From Arsenophonus nilaparvatae (GTDB lineage Bacteria; Pseudomonadota; Gammaproteobacteria; Enterobacterales; Enterobacteriaceae), in NCBI RefSeq assembly GCF_000757905.1, contig NZ_JRLH01000004.1: a DNA stretch of 64,000 bases; one strand, 5' to 3'. Each line of letters begins with the position of its first letter. Position 1 is the stretch's first letter. Shown here piece by piece: positions 52,832 to 61,068 of the stretch. The position numbers were made by a program, and so were the translations under genes. Below the pieces are notes generated by a model. That model saw only the letters and a program-made list of their open reading frames with translations, ran no database searches and was not told the DNA's origin.

Positions 52832-53832
52832 AACATCTTACTCCAACCGAGACCGTTAACCAAATTGGGCGTATAAATCTGTCTGGTAATGTTATCCCTG
52901 CTAACTGGTGGCATCACATCAAAATGCCAAGTGGAAAACCTGATAGCACCGCTATTGTTTTACTGTCTGAAATTATTTACTGGTATCGTCCAACTGAAAT
53001 TAGGGATGAGTCTACGGGTGAACTGACAGGATGGCGCAAGCGTTTTCAGGGTGACAAATTACAGCGTAGCTATCAATCTTTTGCTGATCAGTTCGGATTT
53101 ACAAAACGAGAAGTGACTGATGCCTTAAAACGATTGAAATCGCAAGGTATTATTACACTAGAACTCCGTACAATTAATACTTCAACCGGGGCTTGTTGTA
53201 ATGTTTTGTTTATTGAACCTGTTCCTGCACGCATTGATGAGATAACTAACGCTACACAATTGGTTAATAATCAACCTGAACTAAAACCAGTTTCTGTAAT
53301 AGCTCCTACGAAAAAACGTAATAGGGGTTACGTTGAAACGGAATACCCCCTACGAAAAAACGTAACACCCCCTACGGCTAAACGTGATACGTATACAGAG
53401 ACTACTACAGAGATTACTACAAAGAATAAAAACATATTGATCGAACCCGTTCGATCTGAGGTTGAAAAAACAGAATCTGAAATCACAACAGCAAATCAAA
53501 ATACAATTGATTTAGCGTTTGAAGGCATATTCTGGCCACAGGTTCAACGAAAGGTGGGTAAGCAATCAGCTAAGTCAGCATTTAAAACTCAATTCAAGTT
53601 GTGGCGGAAAGAGATAGGTGAGACAGCGGAACAGTTTGCCGAATTTCTTGTGGCTGATATTCGTGCGAGGTTACAGGCTAATCAGTTTGGCTTTGAAAAG
53701 TTACATCCTGCCACTTACCTCAATGGCAAACGCTGGCTGGATGATAAACCGGTAATACAATCACATTCACCAAAACCTCAAACAACCACCACATCAACGT
53801 TTACTGTTAGCAACGGCTTGGTATTTTTCTGA
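52828..53832 (+). CDS. phage replication initiator, O-like
   Basis: 334 residues. The N-terminal half has a winged-helix-like domain (YQSFADQFGFTKREVTDALK then RLKSQGIITLE) as in phage O/DnaT-like initiators. A low-complexity linker (residues about 155-215, many Thr/Lys) is encoded by the iteron region 53305-53387. The C-terminal domain (EGIFWPQVQRKVGKQSAKSA then LHPATYLNGKRW) is found at the ends of many such proteins. It precedes the primase-helicase. Confidence 0.75.
   Translation: MKHLTPTETVNQIGRINLSGNVIPANWWHHIKMPSGKPDSTAIVLLSEIIYWYRPTEIRDESTGELTGWRKRFQGDKLQRSYQSFADQFGFTKREVTDALKRLKSQGIITLELRTINTSTGACCNVLFIEPVPARIDEITNATQLVNNQPELKPVSVIAPTKKRNRGYVETEYPLRKNVTPPTAKRDTYTETTTEITTKNKNILIEPVRSEVEKTESEITTANQNTIDLAFEGIFWPQVQRKVGKQSAKSAFKTQFKLWRKEIGETAEQFAEFLVADIRARLQANQFGFEKLHPATYLNGKRWLDDKPVIQSHSPKPQTTTTSTFTVSNGLVFF
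53305..53387. other. putative prophage origin: four in-gene iterons
   Basis: Inside the O-like gene, 17-bp units start at 53305, 53327, 53349 and 53371, exactly 22 bp apart. Units one and three are identical (CCTACGAAAAAACGTAA), four is CCTACGGCTAAACGTGA, and two is a weaker match (GTTACGTTGAAACGGAA, 11 of 17). Lambda ori likewise has four iterons inside gene O. Confidence 0.75.
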
Positions 53833-53914
53833 TGATGGAAATATATCTGCCACGGAAACGCCAAATTTTATAAAAATCTAAAATTCAATCTCAATTTGCT
53901 ATTCAGATACCCTT

Positions 53915-54014
53915 TAAAACGCTCTGTAATCCATTCTAAGTTGTTTTCTCGATTTAAACGTAATTCGACCACTAAAATTTTATCGCTGCTCAGAATGCGG
54001 TATGGAGAGCTTTA
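53915..54014. repeat. structured ~100-bp dispersed repeat, copy B
   Basis: The second copy of the element at 44888-44989. The core (AACGCTCTGTAATCCATTCT) is identical. Its outer arms differ but still pair (GCTCT at 53921-53925 with AGAGC at 54006-54010), and the middle stem CATTCTAAG/CTCAGAATG pairs better than in copy A. It lies in the 230-bp gap between the O-like gene and the small ORF before the helicase. Confidence 0.7.
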
Positions 54015-54064
54015 GAGAAATTAAGTTTGAGTGGCCTAAAAATTAATTTTTTGAGTTATTCATC

Positions 54065-54172
54065 ATGAAATCAATTATCAAATCAATACTCATCCGTGGG
54101 CACAACCACGGCTGGCTAAGTGCTGGCATTGTGCAATACGGGTTCAATAGATTCAATCTGAGGGAAGCATGA
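54065..54172 (+). CDS. 35-residue ORF coupled to the primase-helicase gene
   Basis: Reads MKSIIKSILIRGHNHGWLSA then GIVQYGFNRFNLREA. Its TGA overlaps the ATG of the next gene. Possibly a conserved small phage protein or a coupling leader; not recognised. Confidence 0.5.
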   Translation: MKSIIKSILIRGHNHGWLSAGIVQYGFNRFNLREA

Positions 54173-56058
54173 TTACCATTACAGAATTATCTGAGCGCTT
54201 ATGGCTTGATGTTGTCAGAGTGGCTAACTATCTCTTACCTCAAGGCAAAAAAGAGGGGTATGAGTGGGTGGCTGGCTCTGTGCAGGGGGAACAGGGGAAA
54301 AGTTTAAAAGTTAATCTGTCTGGCAAAAAGGTTTGGTCAGATTTTGCTGAGGGAACAGGGGGAGATTTACTCGATTTGTGGGTGCAGGTCAGGGACTGTA
54401 GTTTGCATCAGGCGATGGCCGAAGCAAAACAGTTTCTTGGGATAGCGGATGAATCCGGTGCATTTGAAGCAAAACGGAAAAAACAGTTTAAACGCCCACA
54501 ACCCGCATCATTGAAGAAAACCGTCCGTAAACCACAAGACTGTTACGAATATCTTCAATCACGAGGCATAGACCGCAAAACGGCAGAAGAATTTCAGGTC
54601 AGCGATGGGATTGTCTGGTCACCTGAAGATAACAGGGAATTACCCGCTATAGCGTTCCCTTACAAGCGAGAAGGCCAACTGATACAGGTAAAACGCATTA
54701 GCACAGTCAGACCTCATGGGAAAAAGGTCATTTCAGTTGAAGCGGATTGTGAACCTTGTTTGTTTGGCTGGCAGGCGTTGCCTAAAGCGATTCGTGCAGT
54801 CATATTGTGCGAGGGTGAAATTGATTGCATGAGCTATCATCAGTACGGGTTAAGCGCATTGTCGGTTCCTTTTGGTGGAGGCAGTGGGGCAAAACAACAA
54901 TGGATTGAGTATGAATTTCATAACCTTGACCGCTTTACTGAAATCTGGTTGTCGATGGACAATGACGAAGTGGGGCAACAAGCAGCCCTGGAAATTGCTC
55001 GTCGATTAGGGGAATATCGGTGTCGTTTAGTTAAATTGCCCCACAAGGACATTAACGAATGTTTACAGGCTGGCTTGACACAGCAGGAAATTGTACACTG
55101 CCTTGAAACAGCCGCTTATTTTGACCCAGAAGAACTCTGCACAGCGAGAGATTTTTATCAGAGCACGCTTGATGCATTCTACGGCAGAGAGGAATATTTG
55201 TTCAAGACACCTTGGGAGTCATTAAATCGACATTTCAGTTATCGTGAATCTGAGTTAACGCTACTCAATGGGGTTAATGGGCACGGTAAGAGTGAAATAT
55301 TAGGGCATATTCTGTGTGAAGCGATGCGTCAGGAAATCAGGGCTTGTGTTGCTTCATTTGAGTTAAAACCCGCAACGTTTTTAAAGCGTCTAACCCGTCA
55401 AGCAACCTGCACTAAATTACCCTCACAATTAGAAATTGAGTCCGCTTTTAAGTTTTATGATGATAGGCTCTGGTTATTTGGTTTAACAGGGACAGCGAAA
55501 TCATCACGATTACTGGAAATCTTCAGATATGCAAACCGCCGATATGGTATCAATCTGTTTATCATAGATAGCCTGATGAAATGCGGGCTTGCCGATGATG
55601 ATTACAATGGGCAAAAAGCCTTCATGGATGCATTGTGTGATTTTAAAAACAAAACCTCAAGCCACGTTATTTTAGTGACACACAGCCGTAAATCGGAAAG
55701 TGAAGAAAAACCCACAGGGAAAATGGACGTAAAAGGCTCGGGTTCTATCACTGACCTTGCCGATAATCTTTTCATCATCTGGCGAAATAAGCGCAGAGAG
55801 CGAGCGTTACAGAAGCTAGAGGCCAGTCAACTATTAACTGAAAAAGAGCGGGAGTATTTAAAAGAGCCGGCTTCCATATTGTGTTTAGAAAAACAGAGAA
55901 ACGGGGAAGGATGGGAAGGAAAAATTTCGTTGTATCTGGACAAGCAAGCCCATCAATTTTTGGCAGAAGAAAATACAAGTCCATACAATTATATCGCCAA
56001 CATGCCAAACAGTGATTATGACCAAGTTTGGATGAACAACAATGTCTCTAGAGATTAA
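54169..56058 (+). CDS. bifunctional primase-helicase (Toprim plus DnaB-type)
   Basis: 629 residues. An N-terminal region similar to the bacterial primase zinc/CHC area (WSDFAEGTGGDLLDLW) leads to a Toprim domain (ILCEGEIDCMSY near 220, then LSMDNDEVG). The RecA-like hexameric helicase follows with Walker A (LLNGVNGHGKSE, about 367), FIIDSLMKCG (Walker B) and VTHSRKSE. This is a T7 gp4/Twinkle-like architecture, here replacing lambda P. Start ATG 54169. Confidence 0.9.
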   Translation: MITITELSERLWLDVVRVANYLLPQGKKEGYEWVAGSVQGEQGKSLKVNLSGKKVWSDFAEGTGGDLLDLWVQVRDCSLHQAMAEAKQFLGIADESGAFEAKRKKQFKRPQPASLKKTVRKPQDCYEYLQSRGIDRKTAEEFQVSDGIVWSPEDNRELPAIAFPYKREGQLIQVKRISTVRPHGKKVISVEADCEPCLFGWQALPKAIRAVILCEGEIDCMSYHQYGLSALSVPFGGGSGAKQQWIEYEFHNLDRFTEIWLSMDNDEVGQQAALEIARRLGEYRCRLVKLPHKDINECLQAGLTQQEIVHCLETAAYFDPEELCTARDFYQSTLDAFYGREEYLFKTPWESLNRHFSYRESELTLLNGVNGHGKSEILGHILCEAMRQEIRACVASFELKPATFLKRLTRQATCTKLPSQLEIESAFKFYDDRLWLFGLTGTAKSSRLLEIFRYANRRYGINLFIIDSLMKCGLADDDYNGQKAFMDALCDFKNKTSSHVILVTHSRKSESEEKPTGKMDVKGSGSITDLADNLFIIWRNKRRERALQKLEASQLLTEKEREYLKEPASILCLEKQRNGEGWEGKISLYLDKQAHQFLAEENTSPYNYIANMPNSDYDQVWMNNNVSRD

Positions 56059-56095
56059 ACCCAGCTTCAATATCTTCGAATAATCAGGAAACCCA

Positions 56096-56347
56096 ATGAA
56101 ATACCAAATCGAAGCAACCATTGTTAAGGATGGTGGCCAGCCTGTGCATTGGTATCGCTTTAGCGACAAAGCACTATCAGAACAGGATTGCCTGAAAATG
56201 TTATCCCAGCCTTCCATGTTTAAAATGCAATTTAGAAAACTGGATTACTACTGGACTGTTGGTAGTGACAAGGCTGGAAATCGTGGCAAATTGCCAAAAG
56301 TGTCAATAGAAAATTTCACCTGTACTCCGCTAAATCCCACCAAATAA
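56096..56347 (+). CDS. 83-residue phage protein of unknown function
   Basis: Reads MKYQIEATIVKDGGQPVHWY through FRKLDYYWTVGSDKAGNRGK. Codon use fits the neighbours. No known domain. It is in the early replication block. Confidence 0.6.
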   Translation: MKYQIEATIVKDGGQPVHWYRFSDKALSEQDCLKMLSQPSMFKMQFRKLDYYWTVGSDKAGNRGKLPKVSIENFTCTPLNPTK

Positions 56348-56366
56348 AAATCAAACAGGCAAAAAT

Positions 56367-57298
56367 ATGAACATTCAAGGCATGGCAAATCGCTGTGAGG
56401 GACATCTTTGTGCCCAAAGTGAGGACTTCGATATATTTAACCCCGAAAAGCGGTTATTTCAGGCAACTGGTCAGTCATTAACGATGGTCTCTGCACATTA
56501 ACGGATTTGGGACTAAGACACGATGGTAATGGGTTAGTCTGGCTAAACTCTGGGATTTCCGTTCATGAGGCAGATAGCGATATCGGACTGACAGGTCAGG
56601 ATAAGCAATCTTATGATTATCATTCAGAGGTGCGCACAACTAATCAATTGAAAAATAATGATTATTATGAATTTGTGCAGCCCAAAGATATTGATAGTTA
56701 TGCACTGAATATTATCTGCAAAGTCAGTAAGAATTTTACTGAACGTAAAGACGGTTCACCTTTGGCTACCTTTGCGTTGTTGATTGACCAACAAGCACGG
56801 AAACAAGCGGTCGATAATTGGACGCTGTACCGTCATCCGAAGCAAGGCGATAAATACACGATTCTAAATAAATATCATCATCGCGGATTGATAAAAATCT
56901 ATAAGGCTAAAGACTGGCAAGCTGAACCGCTACGATATACCGGGAATTTAATTCGTAATGACGCGGAATTTAGCAAACTAATGAAGCGACTTGGTTATAT
57001 CAAAGTACGTACCAGAAAGATAACCGGCAAGCTCAATGATTTTTGGATTTACCGATGTAAAGAAAAAACACTCAAACAGGTGCGCACAAAAGAAACATTT
57101 AAAAACAATAAGTTAATACGATTTGTGCAGTATGTAAATCAACCAATGAAAGCTTTTAAACATATTCTCGTCGATGGCAAATACTACTATGTCTATGAAG
57201 ACCATATCCATTTTTTGACAAAAAAGCGTCAACGGATAGCGGGGAAACAGTTAACCGGTTATACCGCTAAAGGCGTGGAGATGAGAGAGATTAGGTGA
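56367..57298 (+). CDS. phage early protein of unknown function, possibly frameshifted near its start
   Basis: The main frame is open from about 56438 to 57298 and reads GNWSVINDGLCTLTDLGLRH, then SYALNIICKVSKNFTERKDG, to a Lys-rich C-terminus. It has no ATG before coding-like sequence begins; the first annotated start would be a TTG at 56507. A separate 44-codon ATG frame (56367-56501, MNIQGMANRCEGHLCAQSED...) overlaps it one frame away. The two may be halves of one gene split near 56450-56465. No family recognised. Confidence 0.45.
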
Positions 57299-57741
57299 TG
57301 GAAGACAAGCTACTCTTCCACGAATCAACGAAAAAATCCGTCTGGCAAACCTTAAAAGCTATTCTCGCAACAAACCAACCGCATCAACTCATCATCAAGC
57401 CCTACAAGCAAACCAGAAGCCTGTCTCAAAACTCACTTTTTCATTTATGGGCATCTGAGATAAGCAAATATCTGTGTGCTAACAACGCTAACTTTACCGC
57501 TGAGCAGGTGAAGGAAATGCTGAAACATACATTTCTCGGTTATGAAGTGGTAGAGCGTATTGATGTGACCACACAGCAGTCAGAGCGCGTCAGGACGCTT
57601 AAGAGGACATCAAAGTTAGATACGGGTGAGATGCATGTTTTTATGCAAAAAGTGGAATGCTGGGCGATTGGCGTACGTTGTTTCGTGACAATACCGGAAA
57701 GCTCGGAGTATATGAAATTAAAACAGGCGCAGGAAAATTAA
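57298..57741 (+). CDS. ninB: NinB-like recombination protein
   Basis: NinB (lambda Orf) is a recombination mediator that replaces RecFOR functions. Matching features: RSLSQNSLFHLWASEISKYL, then RTSKLDTGEMHVFMQKVECW. Length 147, like lambda NinB (146). I use the ATG at 57298; a GTG one codon earlier is possible. The start overlaps the previous stop. Confidence 0.85.
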   Translation: MEDKLLFHESTKKSVWQTLKAILATNQPHQLIIKPYKQTRSLSQNSLFHLWASEISKYLCANNANFTAEQVKEMLKHTFLGYEVVERIDVTTQQSERVRTLKRTSKLDTGEMHVFMQKVECWAIGVRCFVTIPESSEYMKLKQAQEN

Positions 57742-58200
57742 ATGGCACTAAAAAGAGATAAATACGACGCCGTGTTCTCTGAATTAGTCCGCGAAAGAAC
57801 AAACTGGATATGCGATTATTGCGGACGATATTTTCAGCATGAACGCGCTAAGCTGCACTGCTCACACTTCAAATCAAGGCGACACAAAGCCACCCGTTAT
57901 CACCCCTTAAATAGTTTTTCGCACTGTATAGGCTGTCATCGTAAGTTAGGTGAAGACCCATACGAGTTTACCGCGCATGCAGAAATAACTTATGGCGAGA
58001 TGACCATTGCCAAAATAGCTATGCTAGCAAATACAACTGTCAGACTAAAATCAGGTGAGATGGACGAAATTTACCGTCAAATGAAAAGTGAGCTAAAACG
58101 AATGAAAACGATGCGACTGCAAGGTTTTTCAGGGCGTATTGAGTTTTTCTTACCGGATTGGTATCAGGCAGGTATTACCTTTCGAATGGCGAAGAAATAA
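57742..58200 (+). CDS. NinG/HNH-like zinc protein
   Basis: 152 residues with two Cys pairs: WICDYCGRYF, then LHCSHFKSRRHKATRYHPLN and SHCIGCHRKL. The CxxC...HCSH...CxxC arrangement is that of HNH-type nucleases and of lambda NinG/Rap-like proteins, and the gene sits in the nin position right after ninB. Whether it is a nuclease or a NinG-type junction protein is open. Confidence 0.65.
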   Translation: MALKRDKYDAVFSELVRERTNWICDYCGRYFQHERAKLHCSHFKSRRHKATRYHPLNSFSHCIGCHRKLGEDPYEFTAHAEITYGEMTIAKIAMLANTTVRLKSGEMDEIYRQMKSELKRMKTMRLQGFSGRIEFFLPDWYQAGITFRMAKK

Positions 58201-58284
58201 CCCATACACATTAAACCACCATTAGACATTCAAAGCAGGGCATTGAAACCATGCCCCTATTCATATTTTATTGCCGGAGGAGAG

Positions 58285-58632
58285 ATGAGTAGGCACGTAA
58301 AAGATTTACTCGAAGGATGGGGAAACTGGAGCATGAGCCGCATTGGAACCGAGTACAAAGGTATGTCTTCCATTGCTCCTGTTAAATTCGATGATGACAG
58401 ACCTTGGTTAAGCGATGAAGAAGGCGAAATTGTTGATAAGGCCGTAGCAGGATTAAAGAAATATGACATCGACGGATACAATATTATTTGCTTACACTAT
58501 CAGCATCATATTTCATGCCGGATGATAGCTAAAAACTGGAAGAAAAGACCCGATTATATCACGGCTTACATGGGTAGGGCTGAATCCTACATAGCGGGCA
58601 CTGTTCACACACTCCTTAAAGCAACAAATTGA
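58285..58632 (+). CDS. late antiterminator Q-family protein
   Basis: Q proteins load at the late promoter and let polymerase pass the late terminator. Family pattern: VKDLLEGWGNWSMSRIGTEY, DDRPWLSDEEGEIVDKAVAG, IICLHYQHHISCRMIAKNWK, then YMGRAESYIAGTV. GGAGGAGAG precedes ATG 58285, so the longer TTG-initiated frame at 58243 is unlikely. 115 residues. The matching late promoter and terminator lie at 59665 and 59744. Confidence 0.8.
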   Translation: MSRHVKDLLEGWGNWSMSRIGTEYKGMSSIAPVKFDDDRPWLSDEEGEIVDKAVAGLKKYDIDGYNIICLHYQHHISCRMIAKNWKKRPDYITAYMGRAESYIAGTVHTLLKATN

Positions 58633-58685
58633 CAATACCGTATAGACTATCGTATGCTGACCGTACTGAATACATAAGCGGTCAT

Positions 58686-58713
58686 CCGCACCCGATAGCC
58701 ATGCGGCTTTTTT
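58686..58713 (+). terminator. intrinsic terminator after Q
   Basis: CCGCA pairs with TGCGG, followed by CTTTTTT, about 55 bp after the Q stop. Confidence 0.65.
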
Positions 58714-58798
58714 ATGTCCGTAATACGGCGTAATCACATCCGAAGGCCGGGTGGAGAGGCGTAATAAAATACTCGAAAGGGGAATATGCCCGGAGCGT

Positions 58799-58864
58799 CT
58801 TATGTAGCTCAGTTGACACCTGGCTACCAGTTACTAACTGGTAGTTGTAGACTAAATACATAAG
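58799..58864 (+). promoter_or_regulatory. tRNA-like leader overlapping the antirepressor ribosome site
   Basis: Seven-base ends CTTATGT and ACATAAG can pair like an acceptor stem. TAGCTCAGTTG resembles a tRNA D-arm, and CTACCAGTT-ACT-AACTGGTAG is a perfect 9-bp hairpin. There is no T-arm, so this is not a normal tRNA. The AAG of the second end is part of AAGGAGG, the ribosome site of the next gene, so pairing could limit its translation. Confidence 0.45.
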
Positions 58865-58874
58865 GAGGCCGAAC

Positions 58875-59637
58875 ATGGCTGCTTTATCAATCTCATTTTC
58901 TTTCAAAGAAACTCATAATGTACGCATAAAAATAATTGATGCTGAACCGTGGTTCTGTCTTAAAGATGTTTGTGAAGTTCTAACGATCACAAATTCACGA
59001 CGTGTAGCTTCTGAAGTAATAGATCAAGATGGGGTACGCAAAACGTACATCACTGATTCTATCGGAAGAGAACAAGAAGCAGCATTTGTGAATGAACCTA
59101 ATTTGTACCGTGTGATTTTTCGCAGCAATAAACCTGAAGCAAAACAATTTCAAGATTGGCTTCTTCAACGAAGTTCTTCCATCTATCTGCAAAACGGGTA
59201 AATATGAACATCCTAAACATCAGCCAGAAGCGAGAGAATTACTAACCGCAGATGATACTTCACATCTTTCTCGTTTAATCTGGACAATGGCTAACGGCTT
59301 CCGATTTAAGCGTTCGTGGACGCAAGGTATCTGGTATGCGCTCCGTCATGCAACAGGTGTGGAGTCACCTCAAAACTTTGAAGTTAACCAAATACCGATA
59401 ATCGCAAAAGAATGCGAAAAGATTTATAACTTCACTAATGGCGTTAAAGAAGCTACTTATGAGGCAGAGAAACAGGCCGTAAGGCGAGTGCTGCGCAAAC
59501 GTGAAGATGCAGACAAGGTGTTAACTGAGATGAAACAATTACTTGAAGAGAGTTATCAGCAACAGACTCTCGTTCTGGCAGATACACTAACACGTTGGCA
59601 ACAAGCGGAAATCCAGCAATTTCTACAGCGACGTTAA
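58875..59637 (+). pseudogene. BRO-N antirepressor split by a +1 frameshift
   Basis: The first frame (58875-59201) is a BRO-N domain: RIKIIDAEPWFCLKDVCEVL, then FVNEPNLYRVIFRSNKPEAK and FQDW. After the C at 59160 the reading continues one frame over as FFNEVLPSICKTGKYEHPKH, running on to 59637 with an Arg/Gln-rich C-terminal domain. The expected protein has a DWVFNEVLPSI-type continuation. One extra base breaks the gene. Antirepressors of this type inactivate phage repressors. Confidence 0.75.
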
Positions 59638-59664
59638 ATACTGATCTAATACTCAGTAAAATGC

Positions 59665-59694
59665 TTGACTGTCCGTACATCCGTACAGTATTAT
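59665..59694 (+). promoter_or_regulatory. probable late promoter pR'
   Basis: TTGACT, 18 bp, TATTAT, with a repeated CCGTACA in the spacer. It lies upstream of an intrinsic terminator and the lysis cassette, the arrangement used for Q-dependent late transcription. Confidence 0.6.
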
Positions 59695-59743
59695 ATGCTA
59701 TAGTAGCGCAAAGCTATCGAGTTAGCGCTTAAATTATATTAGA

Positions 59744-59769
59744 GCCTCGCTTTTTGCGGGGCTTTTTGT
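59744..59769 (+). terminator. late-leader terminator (tR'-like)
   Basis: GCCTCGC pairs with GCGGGGC across TTTTT, then a T-run. About 50 bp downstream of the late promoter. Nearly identical to the hairpin at 60281. Confidence 0.85.
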
Positions 59770-59870
59770 TATTGAATTATTAAAATCCTTGAAAATATCT
59801 CTCATATGTTTTTTTAATCATATTGTTACACTAATGCTTTAAGTGGTAATTTTCATGAGGAATTTTAATT

Positions 59871-60224
59871 ATGAATATAAGCCCAATTTGCCCCAGTTCA
59901 TTTAAATCCATATCATCAGTGGAATCATTGTCAAAAAATGACAAAGATGAAGCATCTTTAGCAAGGAATATTGATAAGGTTATTAGTAATAAGCATATAA
60001 GATTTGATAATATTCCAGTTACTTATCTTTTTAATGCAAAAAAAGAAGATAATAGCGGAAGTGAATTATCTCTTTATCAAAAAGAATACAGACGCGCTGT
60101 AGATAAGCAAGCAAAAATATATGGGCTGAGGGTTGCATTTGGACATGGTGACCCAGCTAAAGATCCCTACCCTTATAACCATGAGGTTGGTTTGAGAAAT
60201 ATGGTTAAATGCTCTATTACTTAA
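59871..60224 (+). CDS. unrecognised cargo gene between two terminators (moron)
   Basis: 117 residues, AT-rich, with a good ribosome site (GAGGAAT). The N-terminus is Ser-rich and polar (MNISPICPSSFKSISSVESL), like many type III secreted proteins. The C-terminal part reads LYQKEYRRAVDKQAKIYGLR and GHGDPAKDPYPYNHEVGLRN. It lies between the late promoter and holin, flanked by near-identical terminators, a typical place for lambdoid cargo genes. Secretion is only a suggestion from the N-terminus and from effector-like genes elsewhere in the island. Confidence 0.6.
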   Translation: MNISPICPSSFKSISSVESLSKNDKDEASLARNIDKVISNKHIRFDNIPVTYLFNAKKEDNSGSELSLYQKEYRRAVDKQAKIYGLRVAFGHGDPAKDPYPYNHEVGLRNMVKCSIT

Positions 60225-60280
60225 TTGTTTTTTTAGTTAATTTTACTTTTAATGCCACAATAAATAAAAAATTAATAATG

Positions 60281-60302
60281 CCTCGCTTTTTGCGGGGTTT
60301 TT
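60281..60302 (+). terminator. terminator after the cargo gene
   Basis: CCTCGC pairs with GCGGGG across TTTTT, followed by TTTTT. Matches the hairpin at 59744-59769 almost base for base. Confidence 0.85.
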
Positions 60303-60404
60303 CATTTGTCCCCCTGCAATACTCACAAAGCCAGAAACATAAACAAGTAAAGCCGCTGTCTCCCTTTTTAATCCAAAGCAATGGAACCCTCAACGGTAGG
60401 GTAT

Positions 60405-60626
60405 ATGCGTATGTTTGAAAAACACTCAACCCCGACGGCTTATCTCTGGGGCATTATGACGACCGTTCTAGGTTTTTTCACCCTTGAGCAATGGGTAGCG
60501 GTGATGGGTATCGGCTGCACGATAGGGACATTTTTAATCAACGTCTACTACCGCAAAAAGGAGTACAAACTCAAGGAGCGTCAGTATGAAAATACCGAAA
60601 AAAATATTGATGGCGATAGGCGGTAG
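60405..60626 (+). CDS. class II holin (S21-type)
   Basis: Holins permeabilise the inner membrane at lysis. About 73 residues with two membrane segments (AYLWGIMTTVLGFFTL and WVAVMGIGCTIGTFLINVYY) and a charged C-terminus (RKKEYKLKERQ), like phage 21 S. The start is uncertain: ATG at 60381, 60405 or 60411. It overlaps the endolysin gene by 41 bp. Confidence 0.8.
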   Translation: MRMFEKHSTPTAYLWGIMTTVLGFFTLEQWVAVMGIGCTIGTFLINVYYRKKEYKLKERQYENTEKNIDGDRR

Positions 60627-61068
60627 TGCGTTATTTCTGGCCTCAAGCATGATAACCCATTTCGAAGGATTGAGACTTAAGCCCTATTTTGACGGTGGCG
60701 GTATTCTTTCTGTCTGTTATGGGCACACAGGCAACGATATTGCGCGTAATCGGACGTACACCAAAGCGGAATGTGATAAGTGGCTTGATGATGACCTCAA
60801 AGCCGTCAAGCGCTATGTTGACCCACTAATTAAGGTTAATATCAATACGCTCACACAGGCCGCCCTTTACTCGTTTGTCTATAACGTTGGCATTGGTAAT
60901 TTCAGGCAGTCAACGTTGCTCAAAAAACTCAACGCAGGCGACAGACAAGGGGCGTGTGATGAGATGAAACGCTGGGTATACGATGAGGGTATAAAACAGA
61001 AAGGGCTAATGACCCGTCGAGAAATAGAGAGCGTAATATGTTATGGCGACCTTACGCATTTATCGTAG
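60586..61068 (+). CDS. SAR endolysin, T4-lysozyme family (R21-like)
   Basis: Degrades peptidoglycan. An N-terminal signal-anchor-release helix (ILMAIGGSALFLASSMIT) lets Sec export it and hold it inactive in the membrane. The catalytic Glu is in HFEGLRLKPYFD and the Asp follows nine residues later; the third position, usually Thr, is Ser (GGGILSVCYGHT). Length 160 is close to P21 R. It works with the S21-type holin just upstream. Confidence 0.9.
   Translation: MKIPKKILMAIGGSALFLASSMITHFEGLRLKPYFDGGGILSVCYGHTGNDIARNRTYTKAECDKWLDDDLKAVKRYVDPLIKVNINTLTQAALYSFVYNVGIGNFRQSTLLKKLNAGDRQGACDEMKRWVYDEGIKQKGLMTRREIESVICYGDLTHLS

Noticed and set aside
58799..58864. Complete phage tRNA gene
   Set aside because: No T-arm or TTCGAAT motif and no valid anticodon loop of seven bases, so I call it only tRNA-like.
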